A DNA stretch of 64,000 nucleotides, from positions 124,001-188,000 of the forward strand of contig NZ_FMYH01000007.1 of the NCBI RefSeq assembly GCF_900096585.1. Direction: 5' to 3'. Position 1 is the stretch's first letter. The number at the start of each line of letters is the position of its first letter. Positions 8,987 through 16,783 of this stretch are shown here, in pieces. This DNA comes from Sanguibacter gelidistatuariae. GTDB taxonomy: Bacteria; Actinomycetota; Actinomycetes; Actinomycetales; Cellulomonadaceae. Under the pieces are notes generated by a model. It saw nothing but the letters and a program-made list of their open reading frames with translations, had not been told where the DNA came from and made no database searches. A program made the translations under genes and the position numbers.

Positions 8987-9343
8987 ATGTCCCGTGTGTG
9001 TTTTGTCTCCCAGGTCCGCTCCGACCGGCTCGCCGAATACCGGGAGCGGCACGCGGCCGTCTGGCCCGACATGCTCGAGGCGTTGCGCGATGCGGGCTGG
9101 TCCGACTATCACCTGTTCCTGTCCCCGACCGGCCTGCTGGTCGGTTTTGTGGAGACCGACGATTACGAGGGCGTGCAGGCCGCCATGGCGTTGACCGAGG
9201 TCAACGCGCGGTGGCAGACCGAGATGGGGGAGTTCTTCGTCGCTGACGACGTGCGCCCGGACGAGGGGATGGTCGCCCTGGACGAGGTGTTCCACCTCGA
9301 GGGCCAGCTTGCGGCGGCTGGGCTGGCGACCGAACGGCCATGA
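8987..9343 (+). CDS. rhaM: L-rhamnose mutarotase
   Basis: A 118-residue protein that interconverts alpha- and beta-L-rhamnopyranose. It is recognised by YRERHAAVWPDMLEALRDAG near residue 19, the conserved RhaM/RhaU signature with its catalytic His, and by a length close to the family norm. The ATG at 8987 is chosen because AGAGGAGG stands 5 bp upstream; the in-frame ATG at 8966 lacks such a site. It lies downstream of a LacI-type operator and just upstream of rhaI, which has its own promoter and operator. It opens the plus-strand rhamnose genes. Confidence 0.88.
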   Translation: MSRVCFVSQVRSDRLAEYRERHAAVWPDMLEALRDAGWSDYHLFLSPTGLLVGFVETDDYEGVQAAMALTEVNARWQTEMGEFFVADDVRPDEGMVALDEVFHLEGQLAAAGLATERP

Positions 9344-9365
9344 ACTCCCGCGCGACGGCTCCCGC

Positions 9366-9412
9366 TTGACCGGAGTCGGGATGACTCCGTACTGTCATCT
9401 TGAAACGATTCA
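9366..9412 (+). promoter_or_regulatory. rhaI promoter and LacI-type operator
   Basis: TTGACC (9366-9371), an 18-nt spacer and TACTGT (9390-9395) form a promoter closely resembling that of rhaM. The operator TGAAACGATTCA (9401-9412) begins 5 bp after the -10 element and would cover the start site. The same 12-mer occurs exactly at 20407-20418. Confidence 0.68.
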
Positions 9413-9431
9413 CAACGAGGTGGAGACCACA

Positions 9432-10607
9432 ATGCCAGCACGCGAGCTGAGCCCCCAGGTGCGCGCAGCGCTTCTGTCCCAGACCATTGAGCTGCCGTCC
9501 TGGGCCTTCGGCAACTCGGGCACCCGATTCAAGGTCTTCGCACAGGCAGGTGTCCCTCGTGACCCGTTTGAGAAGATTTCTGACGCCGCACAGGTGAATC
9601 GATACACCCAGGCCGCCCCGCGGGTGTCCCTGCACATCCCGTGGGACCTCGTCGACGACTACGAGGTCCTCGCTGCCCACGCCCGCGACAACGGCGTGAC
9701 GATCGGCGCGATCAACTCGAACCTCTTCCAGGACGACGACTACATGCTCGGGTCGCTCACCAACCCGGACCCGATCGTGCGCAAGAAGGCGATCGATCAC
9801 CACCTGCAGTGCCTCGACATCATGCGTGCCACGGGCTCGACCGACCTCAAGCTCTGGCTGCCCGACGGCCTGAACTACCCGGGTCAGGACAACCTGTGCG
9901 CCCGCCAGGACCGCCTCGCCGAGGGCCTCGCGGAGATCTACGCCGCCCTCGACCCCGAGCACCGCCTGGTCATCGAATACAAGTTCTTCGAGCCGTCCTT
10001 CTACGCGACCGACATCCCCGACTGGGGCACCGCGCTGCTGCACTGCCTGGCCCTCGGCGAGCAGGCCGTCGTCGTGCTGGACACCGGGCACCACGCCCCA
10101 GGCACCAACATCGAGTTCATCGTCGCGCAGCTGCTGCGCCAGGGGCGCCTGGGCGCCTTCGACTTCAACTCCCGCTTCTACGCCGACGACGACCTCATGG
10201 CCGGGGCTGCGGACCCGTTCCAGCTGTTCCGGATCATGCACGAGATCGTCTCGGCCGGCGCGCTCGCACCGGACTCCGGCGTGAACTTCATGCTCGACCA
10301 GTGCCACAACATCGAGCCGAAGATCCCCGCGCAGATCCGCTCCGTCATGAACATCCAGGAGGCCACCGCCAAGGCGCTGCTCGTGGACACCGTGGCGCTC
10401 GAGGCCGCGCAGAGCTCCGGCGACGTGCTCGCTGCGAACGGCGCGCTGATGGACGCCTACAACACCGACGTGCGGGGGCTGCTCGCCGGCCTGCGCGAGG
10501 ACCAGGGACTGCACCCGGACCCGATGGCCGCCTACGCGGCATCGGGCTACGCCGAGAAGATCGTGGCCGAGCGCGTCGGCGGCGCGCAGGCCGGATGGGG
10601 AGCCTGA
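9432..10607 (+). CDS. rhaI: L-rhamnose isomerase
   Basis: A 391-residue enzyme converting L-rhamnose to L-rhamnulose. It belongs to the TIM-barrel RhaI type of Pseudomonas stutzeri and actinobacteria rather than the E. coli RhaA type. Metal-ligand segments are visible: VIEYKFFEP, VVLDTGHHAPG and FDFNSRFYADDDL. The ATG at 9432 follows GAGGTGGAG at a suitable distance; an open frame to 9309 exists only because of GC bias. It has its own promoter and operator, and its stop lies one base before the rhaEW start, so the downstream genes are translated from the same message. Confidence 0.9.
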   Translation: MPARELSPQVRAALLSQTIELPSWAFGNSGTRFKVFAQAGVPRDPFEKISDAAQVNRYTQAAPRVSLHIPWDLVDDYEVLAAHARDNGVTIGAINSNLFQDDDYMLGSLTNPDPIVRKKAIDHHLQCLDIMRATGSTDLKLWLPDGLNYPGQDNLCARQDRLAEGLAEIYAALDPEHRLVIEYKFFEPSFYATDIPDWGTALLHCLALGEQAVVVLDTGHHAPGTNIEFIVAQLLRQGRLGAFDFNSRFYADDDLMAGAADPFQLFRIMHEIVSAGALAPDSGVNFMLDQCHNIEPKIPAQIRSVMNIQEATAKALLVDTVALEAAQSSGDVLAANGALMDAYNTDVRGLLAGLREDQGLHPDPMAAYAASGYAEKIVAERVGGAQAGWGA

Positions 10608-10608
10608 G

Positions 10609-12675
10609 ATGACCAAGACGACAACGACAACGGTCGCCGCCGACCTCCTCACCCGCTCCAACCGGCTCGGCGCGGACCCCCGCAACACCAACTACGCCGG
10701 CGGCAACACCTCCGCCAAGGGCAGCGAGACCGACCCCGTCACGGGCGAGCCGGTCGAGCTGCTCTGGGTCAAGGGCTCCGGCGGCGACCTCGGGACGCTG
10801 ACCGAGAAGAACCTCGCCGTGCTGCGCCTGGACCGCCTGCGCGCCCTCACCGCGGTCTACCCGGGCGTGGACCGCGAGGACGAGATGGTCGCGGCCTTCG
10901 ACTACTGCCTGCACGGCAAGGGCGGCGCCGCACCGTCCATCGACACGGCCATGCACGCCCTCGTCGACGCCGAGCACGTGGACCACCTGCACCCCGACTC
11001 CGGCATCGCGCTGGCCACTTCCGCCGACGGCGAGGCGCTCACCGCGCAGTGCTTCGGCGACGCGGTCGTGTGGGTGCCCTGGCGCCGGCCCGGCTTCCAG
11101 CTGGGTCTGGACATCGCGGCCATCAAGGCCGCGAACCCGCAAGCCATCGGCTGCATCCTGGGCGGGCACGGGATCACCGCCTGGGGCGCCACGAGCGGTC
11201 AGGCCGAGGCCCGCAGCCTCGAGATCATCAACAGGGCCGAGGCCTTCATCGCCGAGCGCACGGCCGAGCTCACCGCACAGGGCACGCACCCCTTCGGCGC
11301 GCTCGTCGCCGACCACGCCGCCCTGCCCGACGACGTCCGCCGCACCAAGGCGGCCAAGCTAGCCCCCGTGATCCGCGGGCTCGCCTCGACCGACGCGGCC
11401 CAGGTCGGACACTTCTGCGACGACGACGTGGTCCTGGACTTCCTGTCCCGCGAACGCCTCGCCCCGCTCGCCGAGCTCGGCACGAGCTGCCCGGACCACT
11501 TCCTCCGGACCAAGATCAAGCCGCTCGTCGTGGACCTGCCGGCCACGGCCACGGTCGAGGAGATCACCGCGCGGCTGACCGAGCTGCACGAGGCCTACCG
11601 GGCCGACTACGCGGGCTACTACGACCGCAACGCGGTCCCCGGCTCCCCGGCCATGCGCGGCGGCGACCCGGCGATCGTGCTGGTGCCCGGCGTCGGGATG
11701 TTCTCCTACGGCAAGAACAAGCAGACCGCGCGCGTGGCGGGGGAGTTCTACGTCAACGCGATCAACGTCATGCGCGGCGCCGAGGCGATCAGCACCTACG
11801 CCCCGATCGACGAGGCGGAGAAGTTCCGTATCGAGTACTGGGCGCTCGAAGAGGCCAAGCTCGCGCGGATGCCCGCGCCCAAGCCGCTCGCCACCCGCGT
11901 TGCGCTCGTCACCGGGGCCGGCTCCGGGATCGGCCGCGCGATCGCCGAGAGGCTCGCCGCCGAGGGAGCCTGCGTCGTCATCGCCGACCTCAACCTCGAG
12001 GGCGCGCAGGCGGTCGCCGACGAGCTCGGCGGGCCCGACGTCGCCATCGCCATCCGCGCCGACGTCACGAGCGAGGACGACGTCGCCGCCCTGGTCGACG
12101 CCGCCGCGCTGGCTTTCGGCGGGGTGGACCTCGTCGTCAACAACGCCGGGCTGTCGATCTCGAAGCCGCTGCTGGAGACGACGTCCCAGGACTGGGACCT
12201 CCAGCACGACGTCATGGCCAAGGGGTCCTTCCTCGTGGCCCGCGAGGCCGCCCGCGCGATGATCGCCCAGGGGATGGGCGGGGACATCATCTACATCGCG
12301 TCGAAGAACTCCCTGTTCGCGGGGCCGAACAACATCGCGTACTCGGCGACCAAGGCGGACCAGGCCCACCAGGTGCGGCTGCTCGCGGCTGAGCTCGGTG
12401 AGCACGGCATCCGCGTCAACGGGGTCAACCCCGACGGCGTGGTGCGCGGCTCGGGGATCTTCGCTGGCGGCTGGGGCGCCAAGCGCGCCGCGGTCTACGG
12501 CGTCGACGAGCAGGACCTCGGCGCCTACTACGCCCAGCGCACGCTGCTCAAGCGCGAGGTGCTCCCCGAGCACGTCGCCGCAGCCGTGTACGCGCTCACC
12601 GGGCCGGATCTCTCCCAGACCACCGGGCTGCACATCCCGGTGGACTCGGGGGTGGCTGCCGCGTTCCTGCGGTAG
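10609..12675 (+). CDS. rhaEW: bifunctional rhamnulose-1-phosphate aldolase / L-lactaldehyde dehydrogenase
   Basis: A 688-residue fusion. Residues 1 to about 420 are a class II aldolase domain with intact metal ligands His126 and His128 (DHLHPDS) and His187 (GGHGITAWG). Residues about 430-688 are a short-chain dehydrogenase with VTGAGSGIGRAIAERLA and the active-site YSATK. By family knowledge the aldolase splits rhamnulose-1-phosphate into dihydroxyacetone phosphate and L-lactaldehyde, and the dehydrogenase half oxidises the lactaldehyde. It lies between rhaI and rhaB with tight spacing. Product assignment is strong because the fusion is characteristic of rhamnose loci. Confidence 0.9.
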   Translation: MTKTTTTTVAADLLTRSNRLGADPRNTNYAGGNTSAKGSETDPVTGEPVELLWVKGSGGDLGTLTEKNLAVLRLDRLRALTAVYPGVDREDEMVAAFDYCLHGKGGAAPSIDTAMHALVDAEHVDHLHPDSGIALATSADGEALTAQCFGDAVVWVPWRRPGFQLGLDIAAIKAANPQAIGCILGGHGITAWGATSGQAEARSLEIINRAEAFIAERTAELTAQGTHPFGALVADHAALPDDVRRTKAAKLAPVIRGLASTDAAQVGHFCDDDVVLDFLSRERLAPLAELGTSCPDHFLRTKIKPLVVDLPATATVEEITARLTELHEAYRADYAGYYDRNAVPGSPAMRGGDPAIVLVPGVGMFSYGKNKQTARVAGEFYVNAINVMRGAEAISTYAPIDEAEKFRIEYWALEEAKLARMPAPKPLATRVALVTGAGSGIGRAIAERLAAEGACVVIADLNLEGAQAVADELGGPDVAIAIRADVTSEDDVAALVDAAALAFGGVDLVVNNAGLSISKPLLETTSQDWDLQHDVMAKGSFLVAREAARAMIAQGMGGDIIYIASKNSLFAGPNNIAYSATKADQAHQVRLLAAELGEHGIRVNGVNPDGVVRGSGIFAGGWGAKRAAVYGVDEQDLGAYYAQRTLLKREVLPEHVAAAVYALTGPDLSQTTGLHIPVDSGVAAAFLR

Positions 12676-12702
12676 CGACGGATCCGCGGGGACGGGACGA
12701 CA

Positions 12703-14313
12703 GTGAGCAAGCAGGACGACGCGGGCGGGGCCGCGGCCTTTGTGGCGGTCGATATCGGTGCTTCGAGCGGGCGGGTGATCGTCGGGCGGGTGCTGGGGGG
12801 GCCGGCGCCGGGTGGGCGGGTTCGCGGGGAGCAGCTGGTCGAGCTGCACGAGGTGAACCGCTTCCCCAACGGCCCGGTCGACGTCGGGGGCACGCTGCAC
12901 TGGGACGTGCTGCGCCTCTACCAGGGCGTCACCGACGGCCTGCGCGCGGCGGCCGGTGAGATCCACACCCGCGGAGACGTCCTCGTCGGGATCGGCATCG
13001 ACTCCTGGGCCGTGGACTACGGCCTGCTCGACGCGGACGGCGCGCTGCTTGCCAACCCCGTGCACTACCGGGACTCCCGCACCGCCGGAGTTTCAGACCG
13101 CGTGTTCGCCCAGATCAGCGCGGCAGACCACTATTCCGTCAACGGCTTGCAGACGCAGCCGTTCAACACGGAGTTCCAGCTCGTCGCGGCGGCCCGATCC
13201 GCCCTGAAGGCCGCCGCGGCGTCACTCCTGCTCATCCCCGACCTGCTCGGGTACTGGCTCACCGGCAAGCAGGTCGCCGAGGTCACCAACGCCTCGACCA
13301 CGGGCCTGCTCGACGTCCGCACCCGCGACTGGTCCGCGTCGCTGCTCGACAGGCTCGAGGAGGCCTTCGGGGGTGAGTCGATGGTGACCTTCGCGGGTCT
13401 GCTGCCGCGCGTCGTCGAGCCCGGGACGATCGTGGGTCCGCTGCGCCCCGCCGTCGCGCATGCGCTGGGCATCTCCGGCGCGGTCCCGGTGATCGCCGTC
13501 GGGTCCCACGACACCGCCTCGGCGGTTGTCGCGGTTCCAGCCAGCGGGGAGAACTTTGCCTACATCTCCTGCGGCACGTGGTCGCTCGTGGGGCTCGAGC
13601 TCAGCGAGCCCGTCCTCAGCGAGGCGAGCCGCGAGGCGAACTTCACCAACGAGCTCGGCGTCGACGGCACGGTCCGTTACCTGCGCAACGTCATGGGCCT
13701 GTGGCTGCTGCAGGAGTCCATCCGGACGTGGAAGGCGGCCGGGCTGCCCGCCGACCTGCCCGACCTGCTCGCAGCGGCGGCCCAGGTCCCCGCGCTGACC
13801 ACCGTGATCGACGTCGACTCCCCGGAGTTCCTCGCCCCCGGAGACATGCCGGCCCGGATCGCCGAGGCCGCCGAGCGGACCGGCCAGACGCCCCCGCGGT
13901 CCCAGGCCGAGACGGTCCGCTGCATCCTCGACTCCCTGGCACTGGCCTACCGGCGCGCCGTGCGGCAGGCGAGCGAGCTGTCCGGGCGCGTGGTCGACGT
14001 CGTGCACGTGGTGGGCGGCGGGGTGCGCAACGAGCTGCTGTGCCAGCTCACCGCGGACGCGACCGGCCTGCCGGTCGTGGCAGGCCCGGTCGAGGGGGCG
14101 GCACTGGGGAATGTCCTCGTCCAGGCGAGGGCGGCGGGAGTGCTCACCGGTGACCTTGCGGCCCTGCGTGCGGTCGGGGCGCGCGGCGTGGCGCTGGCCA
14201 GGTACGAGCCGAGCGACGGCGTCGGGCACGTCCCCGAGCCGCACTGGGCGGTCGCGGAACACAGGCTGGTGACGGCGGCTGTGTCCGACGACGAGGACCT
14301 GCTTCCCGCCTAG
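12703..14313 (+). CDS. rhaB: rhamnulokinase
   Basis: A 536-residue FGGY-family carbohydrate kinase that phosphorylates L-rhamnulose with ATP. The N-terminal phosphate motif VAVDIGASSGRVIVG lies near residue 11, DSWAVDYGLLD near 100, CGTWSLVGLE near 290 (typical of RhaB) and the C-terminal ATP-binding motif VVGGGVRNELLCQLTADATG near 430. It starts with GTG at 12703 after a G-rich ribosome-binding site, 27 bp after rhaEW, and is the last rhamnose gene on this strand. A 14-bp hairpin lies 69 bp after its stop. Confidence 0.92.
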   Translation: MSKQDDAGGAAAFVAVDIGASSGRVIVGRVLGGPAPGGRVRGEQLVELHEVNRFPNGPVDVGGTLHWDVLRLYQGVTDGLRAAAGEIHTRGDVLVGIGIDSWAVDYGLLDADGALLANPVHYRDSRTAGVSDRVFAQISAADHYSVNGLQTQPFNTEFQLVAAARSALKAAAASLLLIPDLLGYWLTGKQVAEVTNASTTGLLDVRTRDWSASLLDRLEEAFGGESMVTFAGLLPRVVEPGTIVGPLRPAVAHALGISGAVPVIAVGSHDTASAVVAVPASGENFAYISCGTWSLVGLELSEPVLSEASREANFTNELGVDGTVRYLRNVMGLWLLQESIRTWKAAGLPADLPDLLAAAAQVPALTTVIDVDSPEFLAPGDMPARIAEAAERTGQTPPRSQAETVRCILDSLALAYRRAVRQASELSGRVVDVVHVVGGGVRNELLCQLTADATGLPVVAGPVEGAALGNVLVQARAAGVLTGDLAALRAVGARGVALARYEPSDGVGHVPEPHWAVAEHRLVTAAVSDDEDLLPA

Positions 14314-14382
14314 GTGCTGCTGGGCTGTCGCCCCGTCGTGTACCGAGCGGTGGCCCGCCGCCCATCCTGCGCTGAGTGCGGG

Positions 14383-14420
14383 CGAATGGCTGGGTTCTCG
14401 ACCGAAAACCCAGCCATTCG
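14383..14420. repeat. 14-bp perfect inverted repeat after rhaB
   Basis: The arms are 14383-14396 and 14407-14420 with a 10-nt loop; the left arm reads CGAATGGCTGGGTT. It lies 69 bp past the rhaB stop and has no T-run, so it is a weak candidate intrinsic terminator or an RNA-stabilising hairpin. The rest of the 219-bp gap to the next gene shows nothing clear. Confidence 0.7.
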
Positions 14421-14532
14421 GCTGCACCCACGGAAGTTGAGGAGGTCTGTGGGAGGACTGCGGTATGTAAACGGGAGGACGTGGGGAGGTGCGGGCTGGG
14501 TGATTGGGGCACCGCTCGTTTACCGTGAAGTC

Positions 14533-15033
14533 ATGACAACGCAACCTGTGGCTGCTTCGCGCCCTGAAGTCACTCTGCGTCGCGTCCGCGGGACCGACCT
14601 CGAAGCGTTCTTCGAGATGGAACGGGACCCCGAGGCGAACTGGATGGCCGCCTTCACGGCCAAGGACCCCTCCGACCGCGTCCTCTTCGACGCCCGCTGG
14701 GCCCTCCTGCTCGACGACGCGCAGGTCACGGCGCGTACGATCTGCGCCGACGGCCTGATCGCCGGGAGTGTGATGTCCTACATCGAGGACGGCGAGACCG
14801 AGATCACCTACTGGATCGCTCGGGAGTACTGGGGCTCCGGGGTCGCCAGCCAGTCTCTGGCCCTCTTCCTCGACGAGGTCACCGTGCGCCCGCTCAACGC
14901 CCGCACCGCCAAGGACAATGTCGGGTCGCTGACCGTGCTGAAGCGGTGCGGCTTCGAGATCGTCGGCGAGAACGAAGACTTCGCGAACGGCCGCGGAGAG
15001 CTGGTCGAGGAGCACCTCCTCCAGCTGGCCTGA
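14533..15033 (+). CDS. GNAT-family N-acetyltransferase
   Basis: A 166-residue GNAT domain protein. The fold is recognised from TLRRVRGTDLEAFFEME at the N-terminus, the acetyl-CoA-binding stretch REYWGSGVASQSLALFLDE near residue 97 and ARTAKDNVGSLTVLKRCGF near 125, which matches the RimJ/RimL-like pattern. The ATG at 14533 is preferred; the frame extends upstream to 14314 without a plausible start. It is a single gene between the rhamnose operon and azlCD, and its 3' end faces a 70-bp repeat. The acetyl acceptor is unknown. Confidence 0.8.
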   Translation: MTTQPVAASRPEVTLRRVRGTDLEAFFEMERDPEANWMAAFTAKDPSDRVLFDARWALLLDDAQVTARTICADGLIAGSVMSYIEDGETEITYWIAREYWGSGVASQSLALFLDEVTVRPLNARTAKDNVGSLTVLKRCGFEIVGENEDFANGRGELVEEHLLQLA

Positions 15034-15054
15034 GGCTGCGGCGCCGCTCGGCCA

Positions 15055-15124
15055 TACGGGGCGTGCTCTTGACTACAGGGCGTGCCATCAAACGCACGTT
15101 TCGTCGTCAAGAGCACGCCCCGTA
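15055..15124. repeat. 70-bp palindromic element, copy A
   Basis: The terminal inverted repeats are 15055-15073 (TACGGGGCGTGCTCTTGAC) and 15106-15124. Between them an inner hairpin pairs CGTGC (15081-15085) with GCACG (15094-15098). Copies B and C have the same length and the same 19-bp arms. This copy lies between the convergent 3' ends of the GNAT and azlD genes, where it could also end transcription in both directions. Confidence 0.9.
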
Positions 15125-15212
15125 CGGTGTCGAGTGGGCGCCCGTTGGGCCGGGCGGCCGTTGGGTCGGGTCGTCGCTGGAGGGCTGGGGAGCTGGGCGG
15201 GTGGGCTTCGGG

Positions 15213-15551
15213 TTACAGCGAGGTCGTCAGGAGGGTGTTGACCAGGACGACGTAGGTCCCGGTCCCCGCGACGATGCTCAGCAGGGCGTTGCGCCGCCAG
15301 AGGTGGACGCCGACGGTCACGGCGAGGGCCAACGCCTCGGGCAACCCGTGCCAGCCCGAGCCGAGCGGCACGGTGCGCAGGGTGTAGACGACGAGGATGA
15401 GCATGATCCCGACCGGCATGTACCGGCCGAGGAATGCGATGTACGGCGACGCGCGGAGAGGCTCGAGGGCCGCGAACGGCAGCGCCCGCAGGGCGAAGGT
15501 GATGACGAGGATTGTCGTGAGCGACGCGAGGATGTAGCCGGCGCTAGGCAT
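15213..15551 (-). CDS. azlD: AzlD-family branched-chain amino acid exporter subunit
   Basis: A 112-residue, very hydrophobic protein with about four membrane helices, matching the small AzlD partner (about 105-110 residues). With AzlC it forms an exporter for branched-chain amino acids. Typical features are the opening GYILASLTTILVITFALRAL and PVGIMLILVVYTL in the middle. The gene overlaps the azlC 3' end by 8 bp, so translation is coupled. The 160 bp beyond its stop hold copy A of the 70-bp repeat and a G-rich stretch. Confidence 0.85.
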   Translation of the reverse strand: MPSAGYILASLTTILVITFALRALPFAALEPLRASPYIAFLGRYMPVGIMLILVVYTLRTVPLGSGWHGLPEALALAVTVGVHLWRRNALLSIVAGTGTYVVLVNTLLTTSL

Positions 15552-16401
15552 GGGACGGACCTACCTCATCGTCGGGTGCCGGGGGTGCCGGGGGTGCCGG
15601 GGAAACTGCGGGTGCGTCGCGGGAGCCCGGTGCGTCGCGGGAGCCCGGTGCGTCGAGGGCATCGCCGGGCGCGGTGCCCTCCCGGAGTGGTCGGCCTCCG
15701 TGCTGGTCGGTTCCGGGACCATAGACGTGGCGCCGGTCGAGCAGGAACCGCACCGTGAGCGCCGCGACGAAGAGGGCCATGGCGACGATGAGCATCTGGT
15801 CGGGGGCGACGACGAGCGCGACCAGCGCCGACAGCAGGGCCAGGATCGGGGACGGCACGTCTCGGGTGACCCGGAACGCATCGATCGTGAGCACGGTGAA
15901 CAGTGCCGTCAGAGCGAAGTCCATGCCACGCGGGATCGACGGCAGCACCGTGCCCAGGAGTGCGCCGAGCACCCCGCCGACCACCCAGTACCCCTGGCAC
16001 AGCACCTGCATCCACAGAATCCGGGCCGTTGTGCGCTCGGCAGCGGGGACGTGGTGGGCGAGGGCGTAGGCCTCGTCGGTCAGTGCGTACATGCTGTATG
16101 TCTTCGCCCACCGGCCGCGGACGGCGTGGAGCGGGAAGGACAGCGCGTAGAAGACGTGCCGGAAGTTGACCAGCACGGTCGCCAGCGCGATCTGGGCGAG
16201 CGGGGTCATCGCGACGATCAGGCCGATCGCGAGGAACTCGAGCGATCCGGCGTAGATGAACACCGAGAACAGCGGCGCCCACCACCAGGCGAGCCCGGCC
16301 TGGACGACGAGCAGCCCGAACGCGATCCCGAGCGGCACGAGGGCGATCCCGACCCCGGCGGTGTCCCTCAGGGCGTGAAGGAACGGTCGAGACGTAGGCA
16401 T
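15544..16401 (-). CDS. azlC: AzlC-family branched-chain amino acid exporter
   Basis: A 285-residue membrane protein with the AzlC pattern: GVGIALVPLGIAFGLLVVQAGL in the first helix, SGSLEFLAIGL-like YAGSLEFLAIGLIVAM in the second, and NFRHVFYALSFPL, the family hallmark. I use the ATG at 16401; a GTG three codons earlier is also possible. The last 45 residues are not membrane-spanning. They are Pro/Ala/Asp-rich and encoded by short tandem DNA repeats (15577-15660), giving two DAPGSR units and three PAP units. This tail looks species-specific. Confidence 0.85.
   Translation of the reverse strand: MPTSRPFLHALRDTAGVGIALVPLGIAFGLLVVQAGLAWWWAPLFSVFIYAGSLEFLAIGLIVAMTPLAQIALATVLVNFRHVFYALSFPLHAVRGRWAKTYSMYALTDEAYALAHHVPAAERTTARILWMQVLCQGYWVVGGVLGALLGTVLPSIPRGMDFALTALFTVLTIDAFRVTRDVPSPILALLSALVALVVAPDQMLIVAMALFVAALTVRFLLDRRHVYGPGTDQHGGRPLREGTAPGDALDAPGSRDAPGSRDAPAVSPAPPAPPAPDDEVGPSHA
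15577..15660. repeat. short tandem repeats inside the azlC 3' end
   Basis: Three near-exact 9-bp units (GTGCCGGGG) lie at about 15577-15602. Two exact 18-bp units, GCGTCGCGGGAGCCCGGT, plus a partial third lie at about 15611-15657. Both unit lengths are multiples of three, so copy-number change keeps the azlC frame and only lengthens or shortens its disordered tail. Confidence 0.75.
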
Positions 16402-16475
16402 GCCAACCACGCTACCTGCGCCGGCCCCTGCTCCCTACCGATCCGACCCACAGCCCGAGACCGCTAGTCCATACG

Positions 16476-16545
16476 TACGGGGCGTGCTCTTGACGACGGG
16501 GCGTGCCGTCAAACGCACGTTTCGTAGTCAAGAGCACGCCCCGTA
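16476..16545. repeat. 70-bp palindromic element, copy B
   Basis: The arms are 16476-16494 and 16527-16545, identical to those of copies A and C. The central 32 bp differ from copy A at only a few positions. This copy stands upstream of azlC and downstream of rnj (both minus strand), so it is not merely a terminator between convergent genes. Confidence 0.9.
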
Positions 16546-16698
16546 TGGACGGGAGTTGTGCCAATAGCTGGGGGGCAGGGGCCGGGCGGCACATAGGTGC
16601 GGGGTGGTGCTCGGGTGGCGGGTGGTGCGGAGGTGGGGCGGGTACCTGGGGAGGGCGGGGCGGCGTCGGGCAGCGACGCGGAAAGACGCGGGACACGA

Positions 16699-16735
16699 GA
16701 GGCGCTGGGGGACCGGATGGTCCGCCCAGCGCCTC
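16699..16735 (-). terminator. hairpin downstream of rnj
   Basis: An 11-bp stem (16699-16709 with 16725-16735) encloses a second 5-bp stem with the loop GGAT. It lies about 50 bp beyond the rnj stop. No T-run follows on the minus strand, so termination strength is uncertain. Confidence 0.55.
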
Positions 16736-16783
16736 GGGTGCTCAGCGCGAGCTCTTCAGCGCGCGCTGATCAGGAGATGCAGG

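Larger units (their letters stand above)
16402..16783. other. 382-bp intergenic region between azlC and rnj
   Basis: No gene is supported here. The region holds copy B of the 70-bp palindrome (16476-16545), a strongly G-rich plus-strand stretch (about 16597-16670) with several runs of three or more G, and a hairpin at 16699-16735 that suits the end of rnj. The azlC promoter would read leftward from near 16450, but I see no convincing elements. Confidence 0.7.

Noticed and set aside
14383-14420. Standard Rho-independent terminator for rhaB
   Set aside because: The stem is good but no T-run follows on either strand, so it is listed as an inverted repeat only.
15577-15660. CRISPR-like repeats
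   Set aside because: Units are only 9 and 18 bp, lack spacers and lie within the azlC coding frame; no cas genes are present.
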